A stretch of DNA of 64,000 nt from the NCBI GenBank assembly GCA_017302895.1, contig JAFLBV010000001.1, forward strand, positions 186,001 to 250,000, in the 5' to 3' direction. Both the position numbers and the translations under genes were made by a program. The stretch comes from Ignavibacteria bacterium (lineage in GTDB: Bacteria > Bacteroidota > Ignavibacteria > Ignavibacteriales > Ignavibacteriaceae). Positions 34,501 through 43,527 of the stretch are shown one piece after another. Positions within the stretch are counted from its first letter, which is position 1, and each line of letters starts with the position of its first letter. The notes under the pieces were generated by a model. It had not been told where the DNA came from. It worked only from the letters and a program-made list of their open reading frames with translations, and made no database searches.

Positions 34501-36638
34501 ATGAAGTCAGCATCTTTAACAGAGTAATATCTGATCAGGAAATAACGGCATTGTATAATGGTACAAATCCAGGTGTTATTACGAGCGGGTACAGTACTTG
34601 GAGAGTAAAAATGACCACTTCCACATCTAATCTTGCTGACAACCTAAACTACGCCGGCGTTGATTCCCTCGCCACGGAAGGTTACGACCCTTCCCTCGAT
34701 ACCCCCAACCCGCCAACTCCTCCGGGGAATTATATCGATGCCTACTTCTATCATCCCGAATGGAATTCACCGTTGGGTACCAAGTTCGCGAGCGATGTAA
34801 AAAAATCAACAGATCTGGCAGATACAGTAAAAAGATGGTTTTTTGAAGTTGAGACAAATGTACTTAACGACACAGTAAAACTTCAATTTACACAGGAGAA
34901 TGTTCCCTCCAAGTTCGGCAAATATCTCACAGATTTGCAAACCGGAAAGAGGGTTGACCTTCGTTATACAGATACATACAAATATTACAATACAAGCTCA
35001 TCACCCCGCAAATTCCAGTTGATCATCGGTGACAGTACTTCACCTGCAATTTCCAATCTCATCCCCAAGGGAGATGAAATCTGGAGGAGTAATAGCAATA
35101 AAACTGTTTCTTGGACAATGAGTGACGGAACAGGAATAGACTCTGTCTTCCTTTATTCAAGCAACAACAATGGTGCAAACTATACACGGTTTGCCTCAAT
35201 AGGAAACTTATCAAATTACAACTGGAGTATCCCACAGGAATATCTGAACAATGGTTACCGTGTAAAAACAGTTGTGAGAGATTCTCTCGGAAACCAGAAT
35301 GAAATCACAAGTCCTCTTGCATTTACAGTAGTCGGGGATTCATTGCTTACACAATCAACAGCAGGGTGGAACCTTACAGGTACTCCTCTCTCACCAAACG
35401 ATACAACAATGACAGGAATACTGGGAGATGATATAACCACAAGTCCATACTTTGTCTGGGGATATACTCTCGCAACAGGATACACCCTTCCTTTGGGAAT
35501 GTCATTCGGAACAGGTTACTGGCTTGGACTTCTGAACAATCATACATGGGATGTAAGAGGAACAGCAGTCGAATCAGATTCCATTGGACAATCTCTTAAT
35601 CTTGGATATAATCTAATAGGTACAAAGTATGTAAGAGAAGTATCAAAAGACAGAATGACATTTGTCAAGTCGGGAACACCATACAGTTTTAATAGTGCGG
35701 TAACAGCAGGACTGATTTCGAATGCGATATTCGCATACAACGGAAGCGGATATACAGAAGAAGACACTTTGTCATTATTTGGAGGCTACTGGCTTGGAGT
35801 ATTGCAGGAGGGAGTGACACTGTATCAGAAACCTGTAAGTACACAACTCCCCATAAGCAAAGGGAATCAGGAACCTGAACTCTTTACAGAGAACAACTGG
35901 AAACTCAGACTTAATGCAGAGTCCGGAATACAAAGTGACAACATCACAGAGATTGGTGTAACAGAAACAGCAACAGCAGGGTATGACACAGAATATGACG
36001 CAGCAAGACCACCCGTTCCACCTGTGGATAAGTTCATAGAGATCTACTCAGAAGTAAGCGGTACAGGTTATCCTCAGTTCCTTGGAAACAGGTATGCCAG
36101 AGACTTCAAGAACACACCTAACTGGACAATCAAGGTTAAGAAGGGAAACACCGGAAGTAATGAAGTAACGATTAACTGGAACAGGAATGAACTTGGGAAT
36201 CTACCTGACGGAATGAGAATAATGATGACAGATCTTGTCACAGGTCAAACGATAGACATGAGAAGAGACAGCAGTTATTCATTTACTTACAGTGAAGAGA
36301 GAACATTCCAAATAAACGGAACACCGACAGGAATCGAGGATGCAGCAACAGCACCTACGGATTTCAGTTTAAGTCAGAACTATCCGAATCCATTCAATCC
36401 AAGTACAAAGATCAGATACAGTCTCCCTGAAGAGAGCAGAGTAAAGATAACCGTTTACAACTCACTTGGAGAGATGGTAAAAATCCTGACAAATGAGACA
36501 GCACAAAGAGGTTGGTATGAAACAACCTTTGAGGCAACACAAATACCTTCCGGAATTTACTTTGCAAAGATTGAAGCACAATCGTTGCAATCGAGTAAAC
36601 AGTTTACTCAGACAATCAAAATGTTATTAATTAAATAA
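31572..36638 (+). CDS. Giant T9SS protein: propeller-like, cleaved-adhesin and LamG domains + shared module
   Basis: A 1688-aa protein, the largest in the window. It starts with an unusually long n-region before the hydrophobic segment (FWLMVGFIVFILNFLIQAQ, residues 30-50). Residues about 60-350 look like a beta-propeller (DAATGDSV..., ADVEVDADGAIYACN); then a choice-of-anchor J/cleaved-adhesin-like domain (about 365-525, YDFSNGMITNGGWSG), a HYDIN/ASH-like Ig domain (about 530-625, NPTSTAFGTTYVGGYMQKTVVVSNNGG), a second cleaved-adhesin-like domain (about 630-795) and a LamG domain (about 797-1005, IAYYPFNGNANDESGYGN). The shared C-terminal module starts at about residue 1009 and ends with the sorting domain. 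The ATG is 7 bases after the previous stop. Confidence 0.85.
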   Translation: MKLRLHLNPQNRKSDKVLRLINRLNTFWLMVGFIVFILNFLIQAQSRTTLWEKSAKLTTLPPWFSNTNTERGLAYGNGKIYVSTTKYGTRVLVLDAATGDSVGVLNMTGVSGGSGASIADVEVDADGAIYACNLVLTATTSAFKIYRWANDSAVPVNIISSSTPAARLGDKFTVVGSSNNNTLTIYAATSTTNKVYKWTTADKGNTFLQDSIILSGVSATAPGPSPVVYPLTAGLSEFVYKSNGSQGRRFNADGSIIDSISTTMLPTSGNAVRYFSQNGIKYLIGYQYSNTPQNGIRLIDATRQYSTQHSVLDYTPGLGTTANANGTGDIAMLLGTGEVTFYVLATNNGMAAYKYFFDTLPETNTITSFPYSYDFSNGMITNGGWSGNFIDRGTESKTNYSARFTYNYIPAAQSGLTFGYLVSPKIHLPANHRVKFWWKDDDITAVVGQDTTFFEVSTDNGTTWATLGFMSRASSMAAYEEAIFDLSEFAGNNFRMRWRDKTNGSFSAYGFGLDDILIEPVAQAAVIALNPTSTAFGTTYVGGYMQKTVVVSNNGGVPLMATLTLPPKITANTTSLNIPNGQSFNLILTWTPTSAGAFSDSIRFITNDATASDFYYKLTGTAETPFVVNEVVQNFDTSTGSIPANWTGNYTVLAGGGVGWSRRLTRNLYGTATNMTGLFTTPFFSATASSVLKFKYRFVNYAGYGTGTATATPATDFKYYISVSTNYGSSFTVVDSIGSHNHIADTNYVEKMWNLAAYVGQTIQVKIDGERLNVADFYSDFDDWFMGTPPAAAPDGPIAYYPFNGNANDESGYGNHLTPRNVVLSPDRFGVNNSAYSFNGVNADLTSNLTQIPTGNPDISYSFWFKNTRENFGALGDVLLSLGTTSQSQRITISYYPGVIVFIGERNDYYCYSNIIHSQWNHITFVKQVNQLKFYLNGNLIGTGTVGNTNLTNTNFFIGSNGNINHNGGEYFQGLIDEVSIFNRVISDQEITALYNGTNPGVITSGYSTWRVKMTTSTSNLADNLNYAGVDSLATEGYDPSLDTPNPPTPPGNYIDAYFYHPEWNSPLGTKFASDVKKSTDLADTVKRWFFEVETNVLNDTVKLQFTQENVPSKFGKYLTDLQTGKRVDLRYTDTYKYYNTSSSPRKFQLIIGDSTSPAISNLIPKGDEIWRSNSNKTVSWTMSDGTGIDSVFLYSSNNNGANYTRFASIGNLSNYNWSIPQEYLNNGYRVKTVVRDSLGNQNEITSPLAFTVVGDSLLTQSTAGWNLTGTPLSPNDTTMTGILGDDITTSPYFVWGYTLATGYTLPLGMSFGTGYWLGLLNNHTWDVRGTAVESDSIGQSLNLGYNLIGTKYVREVSKDRMTFVKSGTPYSFNSAVTAGLISNAIFAYNGSGYTEEDTLSLFGGYWLGVLQEGVTLYQKPVSTQLPISKGNQEPELFTENNWKLRLNAESGIQSDNITEIGVTETATAGYDTEYDAARPPVPPVDKFIEIYSEVSGTGYPQFLGNRYARDFKNTPNWTIKVKKGNTGSNEVTINWNRNELGNLPDGMRIMMTDLVTGQTIDMRRDSSYSFTYSEERTFQINGTPTGIEDAATAPTDFSLSQNYPNPFNPSTKIRYSLPEESRVKITVYNSLGEMVKILTNETAQRGWYETTFEATQIPSGIYFAKIEAQSLQSSKQFTQTIKMLLIK
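34597..36638 (+). repeat. Shared C-terminal module, copy 2
   Basis: Second copy, nearly the same as copy 1 throughout, including the type-1 version of domain A (DLADTVKRWFFEVETN). Confidence 0.85.
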
Positions 36639-36648
36639 GGAGCGTGAG

Positions 36649-39417
36649 ATGAAAAAGATACTCGCAATATTTCTGTTTGTATTCTGTATTGTGATACAGG
36701 CACAGAACATCCCCACGAATGGTCTGGTAGCGTATTATCCATTTAATGGGAATGCGAATGATGCATCTGGAAATGGACATAATGGTACCGTCAATGGAGC
36801 TCAGCTAACAACGGACCGTAATGGGACACCAAATTCAGCTTATGAGTTTGGGGGTAGCGGACAAAATATTAATGTACCCCATCATGAAGAGCTTAACCCG
36901 ACAGGAACAGGGTATTCCGTATCTGTTTGGGTCAATATTTATCCGGGCTTCAGTGTTGGAGACATTATGCGTAAGCTGAATGATTCCTTTACCGAAACAT
37001 TTGGAATTCGCTACCATGATCCCAATTCATATCCAAACTATGGGCTCACATTCACAACCCAACGGAACTTGGTGGATTATACCGCGAATATATTTCCAAC
37101 TCCACCCTTAAATCAATGGGAACACATCGTTGGGATTAATGATGGTTTAAAATTGAGAATCTTCAGGAATGGAGTTTTGGTTTCAACCAGTCCAAGTTTT
37201 GCTGTACCAAATCAACCATATAACAATACAGCTCCATTACAATTTGGATCCACAAATTATTCCTTTCGTGGAAAGATTGATGATATAGCAATTTACAATC
37301 GGGTATTGAGTACCTCAGAGGTCAGATATCTTTACGATGGTACGACTCCACCTGAGCCCACCACATCCGCAGACAGTTGGAAAATGCAGATAACAACAAC
37401 AATTCAAAGTCTGTTCGATCAGTTGAACCATGCTGGGGTGGACACAAATGCCACAGAAGGATATGATCCGGCGTTAGATACACCGAATCCCCCAACCCCT
37501 CCGGGGAATTATATTGATGCATACTTCTATCACCCTGAATGGAACTCACCATTAGGAAGTAAATTTGCATCAGACATCAAAAAAAGTACTAATTTATCCG
37601 ATACAGTAAAGAGGTGGTTCTTTGAAGTTGAATCGAATGTCACAAACCAGAATGTTACCCTGAATTTTACAGGTACCAACATTCCTGCGAAATTTGGCAG
37701 GTATCTTACGGATATGTTAACGGGCGAAAGAATAAATCTTAAGAATACCAATTCGTACACCTACTTAAACTCATCAACATCCCCCCGCAAATTCCAATTG
37801 ATCATTGGAGACAGCACTTCTCCTGCAGTTTCGAATATTATTCCCAAGGGAGATGAAATCTGGAGGAGTAATACCCAAAAGACAGTCTCCTGGACAATGA
37901 GTGACGGAACAGGAATAGATTCAGTCTTCCTGTATTCAAGCAACGACAATGGCACAAACTACACACGGTTTGCCTCAATAGGAAACTTATCAAATTACAA
38001 CTGGAGTATCCCACAGGAATATCTGAACAATGGTTACCGTGTAAAAACAATAGTCAAAGATTCCCTCGGAAACCAGAATGAAATCGCAAGTCCACTTGCA
38101 TTTACAGTTGTCGGGGATTCATTACTTACACAATCAATAGCAGGATGGAATCTTACGGGTACTCCTCTCTCACCAAACGATACAACCTTGACTGGAATAC
38201 TGGGAGATGATATAACTACAAGTCCATACTTTGTCTGGGGATATACTCTTGCAACAGGATACACCCTTCCTTTGGGAATGTCATTCGGAACAGGTTACTG
38301 GCTTGGACTTCTGAACAATCATACATGGGATGTAAGAGGAACGGCAGTCGAATCAGATTCCATTGGACAATCCCTTAATCTTGGATATAATCTTATAGGT
38401 ACCAAGTATGTAAGAGAAGTATCGAAAGACAGAATGACATTCGTTAAGTCGGGAACTTCTTACAATTTTTATCAGGCGGTAACAGCAGGATTAATCTCTA
38501 ATGCAATATTTGGATACAACGGAAGTGGCTATGTGGCAAAGGATACAATGTCATTATTCGGAGGCTACTGGCTCGGAGTATTACAGGAGGGAGTGACACT
38601 GTATCAGAAACCTGTAAGTACACAACTCCCCATAAGCAAAGGGAATCAGGAAACTGAACTCTTTACGGAGAACAACTGGAGACTCAGACTTAATGCAGAG
38701 TCCGGAACACAAAGTGACAACATAACAGAGATCGGTGTAACAGAAACAGCAACTGCAGGATATGACACAGAATATGATGCAGCAAGACCCCCGGTACCAC
38801 CTGTAGACAAGTTCATAGAAATCTACTCAGAAGTAAGCGGTACAGGTTATCCTCAGTTCCTTGGTAACAAGTATGCCAGAGACTTCAAGAACACACCTAA
38901 CTGGACAATCAAGGTTAAGAAGGGTAACACCGGAAGCAACGAAGTAACGATTAACTGGAACAGGAATGAACTTGGTAATCTACCTGACGGAATGAGAATA
39001 ACGATGACAGATCTCGCCACAGGTCAATCGATTGACATGAGGAGAGACAGCAGTTACTCATTTACTTACAGTGAAGAGAGAACATTCCAAATAAACGGGA
39101 CAGCGACGGGAATAGAAGATGCAGTAACAGCACCAACGGATTTCAGTTTAAGTCAGAACTATCCGAATCCATTCAACCCAAGTACGAAGATTCGTTACAG
39201 TCTCCCTGAAGAGAGCAGAGTAAAGATTACAGTTTACAACTCACTTGGAGAGATAGTAAAAGTCCTGACGAATGAAACAGCACAGAGAGGTTGGTACGAA
39301 ACAACCTTTGAAGCGACACAAATACCGTCAGGAATATACTTTGCAAAGATTGAAGCACAGTCGATACAATCGAATAAGCAGTTTATCCAAACAATCAAAA
39401 TGTTGTTAATTAAATAA
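36649..39417 (+). CDS. T9SS protein: LamG domain + shared C-terminal module
   Basis: A 922-aa secreted protein with signal peptide MKKILAIFLFVFCIVIQAQ and one LamG domain (about 22-230; LVAYYPFNGNANDASGNGHNGTV, INDGLKLRIFRNGVLVS, IDDIAIYNRVLS), which resembles the LamG just before the module in the preceding gene. The shared module begins at about residue 243 (DSWKMQITTTIQSLFDQLNH) and ends with the T9SS sorting domain. An AAGGAG lies before the ATG, 10 bases after the previous stop. LamG domains bind glycans or proteins, so a surface adhesin or substrate-binding role is likely. Confidence 0.85.
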   Translation: MKKILAIFLFVFCIVIQAQNIPTNGLVAYYPFNGNANDASGNGHNGTVNGAQLTTDRNGTPNSAYEFGGSGQNINVPHHEELNPTGTGYSVSVWVNIYPGFSVGDIMRKLNDSFTETFGIRYHDPNSYPNYGLTFTTQRNLVDYTANIFPTPPLNQWEHIVGINDGLKLRIFRNGVLVSTSPSFAVPNQPYNNTAPLQFGSTNYSFRGKIDDIAIYNRVLSTSEVRYLYDGTTPPEPTTSADSWKMQITTTIQSLFDQLNHAGVDTNATEGYDPALDTPNPPTPPGNYIDAYFYHPEWNSPLGSKFASDIKKSTNLSDTVKRWFFEVESNVTNQNVTLNFTGTNIPAKFGRYLTDMLTGERINLKNTNSYTYLNSSTSPRKFQLIIGDSTSPAVSNIIPKGDEIWRSNTQKTVSWTMSDGTGIDSVFLYSSNDNGTNYTRFASIGNLSNYNWSIPQEYLNNGYRVKTIVKDSLGNQNEIASPLAFTVVGDSLLTQSIAGWNLTGTPLSPNDTTLTGILGDDITTSPYFVWGYTLATGYTLPLGMSFGTGYWLGLLNNHTWDVRGTAVESDSIGQSLNLGYNLIGTKYVREVSKDRMTFVKSGTSYNFYQAVTAGLISNAIFGYNGSGYVAKDTMSLFGGYWLGVLQEGVTLYQKPVSTQLPISKGNQETELFTENNWRLRLNAESGTQSDNITEIGVTETATAGYDTEYDAARPPVPPVDKFIEIYSEVSGTGYPQFLGNKYARDFKNTPNWTIKVKKGNTGSNEVTINWNRNELGNLPDGMRITMTDLATGQSIDMRRDSSYSFTYSEERTFQINGTATGIEDAVTAPTDFSLSQNYPNPFNPSTKIRYSLPEESRVKITVYNSLGEIVKVLTNETAQRGWYETTFEATQIPSGIYFAKIEAQSIQSNKQFIQTIKMLLIK
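37375..39417 (+). repeat. Shared C-terminal module, copy 3
   Basis: Third copy. Domain A is the type-2 version (NLSDTVKRWFFEVESN), matching copy 4; from the Ig-like segment on it matches copies 1 and 2. Confidence 0.85.
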
Positions 39418-39427
39418 GGAGTGAGAG

Positions 39428-42055
39428 ATGAAAAATTTGCTAAAAACCATTTTATTGGTTTTTGTTCCGGCGCTGATTTTGGCCACAATCTCTGCCAAGG
39501 AAGGAACACAATGGAGGGCAAATAGTACGCAAAGTAATTCTGCGATTAAGATGAATTCAGTTGAAGACATCGATTGGATAAGTATATCTGAAAAAAATGG
39601 AACATTCCCGGTTAGTCCTGCTTCTCAGGGATTCGATACAATACTTGTCTATTCAGCGAGTCATGATTTCTTTTCGGCATGGCGTGAGGACTGGACAATC
39701 AATCCTGCGAAAACCTATCTATTGAAAGTTACGGGAATTTTCGGAGGTGCCGGTGGACAGCCTGAATTTGATGCAGCTTTTAGATTAGCCTCTCCAAATA
39801 TACCGATGAATGAATTTTGGAGTGCTTCATTTAGACCCAGAAGACCTGATAACGATGTCTATAATTTAGATCACACTTACTACTACACTTTGAATGCACC
39901 CGATGGTTTAATCTGGATTGCTTTCGCCGATCCTGTATACGGGGATAATTCAGGTACAATGAATCTAAGTTTATACGAATTGCGCGAAACCGGCAATACA
40001 GGAAGTTTTTCCAATTGGAAAATGCAGATCAATACTTCTGTTCAAAGCCTTTTTGATCAACTCAATTATGCTGGTGTGGATACTAATGCCACCGAAGGAT
40101 ATGATCCGGCACTGGACACTCCCAATCCACCAACCCCTCCGGGAAATTATATAGATGCATACTTCTATCATCCCGAGTGGAATTCACCTTTGGGTGCCAA
40201 GTTCGCGAGCGATGTAAAGAAATCAACCAATCTTTCTGATACAGTAAAGAGGTGGTTCTTTGAAGTTGAATCGAATGTCACAAACCAGAATGTTACCCTC
40301 AATTTTACAGGAACCAACATTCCTGCAAAGTTTGGCAAGTTTCTGACAGATATGCTTACGGGTGAAAGAATAAATCTTAAGAATATCGACTCGTATACTT
40401 ACTTAAACTCATCTACTGCACCCAGGAAATTTCAGTTGATAATTGGCGACAGCACTTCTCCTGCAATTTCGAATCTCATTCCAAAGGGAGATGAAATCTG
40501 GAGGAGCAATACCAATAAAACTGTTTCCTGGACAATGAGTGATGGAACAGGAATAGACTCTGTCTTCCTTTATTCAAGCAACAACAATGGAACAAACTAT
40601 ACAGAGTTTGCTTCAATCGGAAACATATCAAATTACAACTGGAGTATCCCACAAGAATACTTAAACAATGGTTACCGTGTAAAAACAGTTGTGAGAGATT
40701 CTCTCGGAAACCAGAATGAAATCGCAAGTCCTCTTGCATTTACAGTAGTCGGGGATTCCCTCGCTACCGGTTCTCCGATTGGATGGAGCCTTTTCTCAAC
40801 TCCTTTGGAGTCGTACAATTTAAGCAAATCTTCAATTTTTGATGATGACATAACCGGTAATCCTTATTTTGTGTGGGGCTACAAGTTATCTGAAGGTTAT
40901 AATTTTGCAACCGATATCAACTTCGGTACGGGGTATTGGTTGGGTCTCCTGGCTCATTCACCTTGGGATGTTAGAGGATTGGCAGTGGAGAATGACAGTA
41001 CTCTCCAAACATTACTTACCGGCTATAACATAATAGGCACTAAATATGTTCGTCCTGTTAAAAAGAATGATCTCAGGTTCATCAAAGCCGGACAAAATAA
41101 AAGTTTTGATGACGCGGCGACAGCAGGTTGGATCACAAATTCGATATATGAATATTCCGGTGGAGGGTATGTTGCTACAAATCAGCTTGGACTGTTTAAC
41201 GGTTATTGGCTGGCAGCACTTGTAGATGGGGTTGAGATGGTTCAAAAACCGACAACAACTCAAGTGACAGATTTAGCAGATTCCAATCCCGAAAAGCAGT
41301 TTACTGCAGATAATTGGAATATAAAAATCGCAGTTGAATCGGGAAACCTGGTTGATCGTTCCCTTTCGTTGGGAGTTAGCGAAAATGCAACGATCGGCTT
41401 TGATACTCAGTTCGATTCTCCCAGACCTCCGGTTCCTCCTGCAGGTAATTATGTAGAGATTTTTTCCGAAGTGACGGGAAGCAGTTACCCCCAATTCCTG
41501 GGTAATAAATATGCGATAGACTATAGACCTGTTGATGCAGCGGCATGGAATTTAAAAGTTAAGATGAATAATCAAGCTAACCAGACCGTCACTCTTAGAT
41601 GGAACAGATCTGCACTTGCCACACTTCCTGATAGTGTTTCAGTCAAACTGACTGATTTTATTACCGGATCACAAGTAGATATGAAAACGGACAGCGTTTA
41701 TTCATTCACATATACAGGTGAGCGTAATTTTGTTGTAAATACTACACTTACTGATATAAATGCAGACGCAAACATTCCATCAGAATTTGTGTTGCAACAA
41801 AACTATCCAAATCCGTTCAATCCAGGCACAATTGTGAGATTCAGTATTCCCCAGGAATCGAAGGTCACTATTACTGTGTACAATTCTCTTGGTGAGGCAG
41901 TAGGAATGATCAGGAATGAAATACTGAGCAGTGGATGGTATGAAAGTGAATTCAGAGCGGACAATCTGCCAAGCGGAATTTATTTCGCTAAACTCGAAGC
42001 AATTTCATCAAATGACAAGTTTGTCAGAACAATCAAAATGCTTCTGTTAAAATGA
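39428..42055 (+). CDS. T9SS protein: unknown N-terminal domain + diverged shared module
   Basis: An 875-aa secreted protein with signal peptide (about residues 1-24). The N-terminal domain (about 40-190; FPVSPASQGFDTILVYSASHDFFSAWREDW, GIFGGAGGQPEFDAAF) is not recognised; it looks all-beta. The module starts at about residue 195. Its first 250 residues are close to the third gene of the array, but after SPLAFTVVGDSL (nucleotide about 40757) the copy is much more diverged although domain order is unchanged, ending in NYPNPFNPGTIVRF. It is the last gene of the array and is followed by a strong terminator. Confidence 0.85.
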   Translation: MKNLLKTILLVFVPALILATISAKEGTQWRANSTQSNSAIKMNSVEDIDWISISEKNGTFPVSPASQGFDTILVYSASHDFFSAWREDWTINPAKTYLLKVTGIFGGAGGQPEFDAAFRLASPNIPMNEFWSASFRPRRPDNDVYNLDHTYYYTLNAPDGLIWIAFADPVYGDNSGTMNLSLYELRETGNTGSFSNWKMQINTSVQSLFDQLNYAGVDTNATEGYDPALDTPNPPTPPGNYIDAYFYHPEWNSPLGAKFASDVKKSTNLSDTVKRWFFEVESNVTNQNVTLNFTGTNIPAKFGKFLTDMLTGERINLKNIDSYTYLNSSTAPRKFQLIIGDSTSPAISNLIPKGDEIWRSNTNKTVSWTMSDGTGIDSVFLYSSNNNGTNYTEFASIGNISNYNWSIPQEYLNNGYRVKTVVRDSLGNQNEIASPLAFTVVGDSLATGSPIGWSLFSTPLESYNLSKSSIFDDDITGNPYFVWGYKLSEGYNFATDINFGTGYWLGLLAHSPWDVRGLAVENDSTLQTLLTGYNIIGTKYVRPVKKNDLRFIKAGQNKSFDDAATAGWITNSIYEYSGGGYVATNQLGLFNGYWLAALVDGVEMVQKPTTTQVTDLADSNPEKQFTADNWNIKIAVESGNLVDRSLSLGVSENATIGFDTQFDSPRPPVPPAGNYVEIFSEVTGSSYPQFLGNKYAIDYRPVDAAAWNLKVKMNNQANQTVTLRWNRSALATLPDSVSVKLTDFITGSQVDMKTDSVYSFTYTGERNFVVNTTLTDINADANIPSEFVLQQNYPNPFNPGTIVRFSIPQESKVTITVYNSLGEAVGMIRNEILSSGWYESEFRADNLPSGIYFAKLEAISSNDKFVRTIKMLLLK
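40012..42055 (+). repeat. Shared C-terminal module, copy 4 (mosaic)
   Basis: Fourth copy. The first part, to about 40757, is close to copy 3; the rest is homologous at the protein level only. Confidence 0.8.
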
Positions 42056-42091
42056 GTTAAAGTCTTAATCTCTATTGTTGTGGTGTAATGG

Positions 42092-42128
42092 AAAAGAGGC
42101 TGTCGATTTCCGGCAGCCTCTTTTTTTT
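42092..42128 (+). terminator. Strong intrinsic terminator at the end of the T9SS array
   Basis: AAAAGAGGCTG (42092-42102) pairs with CAGCCTCTTTT (42114-42124), followed by T to 42128. The four T on the other strand could also help stop the converging symporter gene. Confidence 0.9.
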
Positions 42129-42154
42129 AGCTAATTCTAACTAAAAGTTAATCA

Positions 42155-43489
42155 TCACTCCACCTCATGAATATATTTTTCCGTTTCCGATTTCAGAATC
42201 TTGGTCAGCATGATGAGGGAGATGATATTCGGGATTGCCATCAAGCCGTTGGCAAGATCGGCGAAATCCCAGACGAGATCGAGGGTTTGAACCGACCCTA
42301 CATAAACAAAAATTACCCACAGGATTCGATAGGGGAGGAGTACTTTTTCTCCAAAGAGGTATTCGGCAGCTTTTTCACCGTAGTATGACCAGCCGAGAAT
42401 GGTCGAAAAAACGAATGTCAGAAGTGAAAATGTGAGAAAAATCGGACCGATTATTCCTACATGCCCAAAGGCTTCGCTCGTGAGAGCCGAGCCGTTAAGT
42501 CCTTTTTCTGTCCAGAATCCGCTGTTTACCACCACAAGACCTGTGAGAGCACAAACAACAACTGTATCCCAAAATGTACCTGTGGAGGAGACAAGTGCCT
42601 GGCGAACAGGATTCCTCGTTTGGGCTGCAGCGGCTACAATAGGCGCACTTCCCAAACCGGATTCATTGCTGAAAAGTCCTCTTGAAATACCTGCCTTTAC
42701 CACTTCTTTCATTGCAGCGCCGGCAAATCCTCCAATGGCTGCATTTCCGGTAAATGCTGATTCAAAAATTTTGATGAAGGTATCACCGAGTGTCGAAAAA
42801 TTGACGATGAGCAAAACGACACATCCGATAATGTAGATGATCGCCATGAATGGGACGAGTGCTTCACAAACTTTCGCGATCGATTTGATTCCTCCGAGGA
42901 TAACGAGTGCAGTAAACAACGCCATCACAACACCTGCGATGTGGGGATTGATTCCAAGGGTGTCGCTGCTTAAATGGGCGATCGAGTTTGCCTGAACCAT
43001 GTTTCCGATACCAAATGCTGCGATAGCGGTAAGAGCTGCGAAAATTACTCCGAGCCACTTCATGTTCAAACCTCTCTCGAGAACATACATCGGTCCGCCT
43101 GCATATCCAGATTCGGTGTGAACACGGTACTTTACAGAAAGAAGTGCTTCTGAATACTTTGTTGCAATTCCAAAAATACCCGTCAGCCACATCCAAAGGA
43201 CAGCTCCGGGACCGCCTGCAACAATGGCAGTGGAAACGCCGACGATATTACCCGTTCCGATGGTGGCTGCAAGAGCCGTGGCCAGGGCACCGAACTGACT
43301 GACATCACCCGCCGCTCCTTCATCTTTCTGGAAGGAGATTTTGATCGCCTTAAAGATGTATTTTTGGATAAATCCCGTTCTTACGGTCAGATACAAGTGA
43401 GTGCCAAACAGCAAAATGATGAGGGGCCATCCCCAGACGAATCCGGCAGCTGCCTTTACAGAAGATTCAATAATGTTCAGGATTTCCAT
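42155..43489 (-). CDS. Sodium:alanine/glycine symporter (AGCS family)
   Basis: A 444-aa inner-membrane transporter of normal AGCS length. Family motifs include ALATALAATIGTGNIVGVSTAIVAGGPGAVLWMWLTG (helix with Na+ and substrate sites), ISRGLFSNESGLGSAPIVAAAAQTRNPVRQAL and FSTILGWSYYGEKAAEYLFG. It would take up alanine or glycine with sodium. It starts 38 bases after the stop codon of the GH9-deacetylase gene on the same strand, so the two may be co-transcribed. Confidence 0.9.
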   Translation of the reverse strand: MEILNIIESSVKAAAGFVWGWPLIILLFGTHLYLTVRTGFIQKYIFKAIKISFQKDEGAAGDVSQFGALATALAATIGTGNIVGVSTAIVAGGPGAVLWMWLTGIFGIATKYSEALLSVKYRVHTESGYAGGPMYVLERGLNMKWLGVIFAALTAIAAFGIGNMVQANSIAHLSSDTLGINPHIAGVVMALFTALVILGGIKSIAKVCEALVPFMAIIYIIGCVVLLIVNFSTLGDTFIKIFESAFTGNAAIGGFAGAAMKEVVKAGISRGLFSNESGLGSAPIVAAAAQTRNPVRQALVSSTGTFWDTVVVCALTGLVVVNSGFWTEKGLNGSALTSEAFGHVGIIGPIFLTFSLLTFVFSTILGWSYYGEKAAEYLFGEKVLLPYRILWVIFVYVGSVQTLDLVWDFADLANGLMAIPNIISLIMLTKILKSETEKYIHEVE

Positions 43490-43527
43490 AAAACTCCGCG
43501 ATAATAGAGGTATAAAGAAGTGATGAT

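Noticed and set aside
30181-38264. Antisense open frames repeated in several modules (MYPVARVYPQTKYG type)
   Set aside because: They recur only because the sense module is duplicated; their residues follow the sense codon pattern and they lack start signals.
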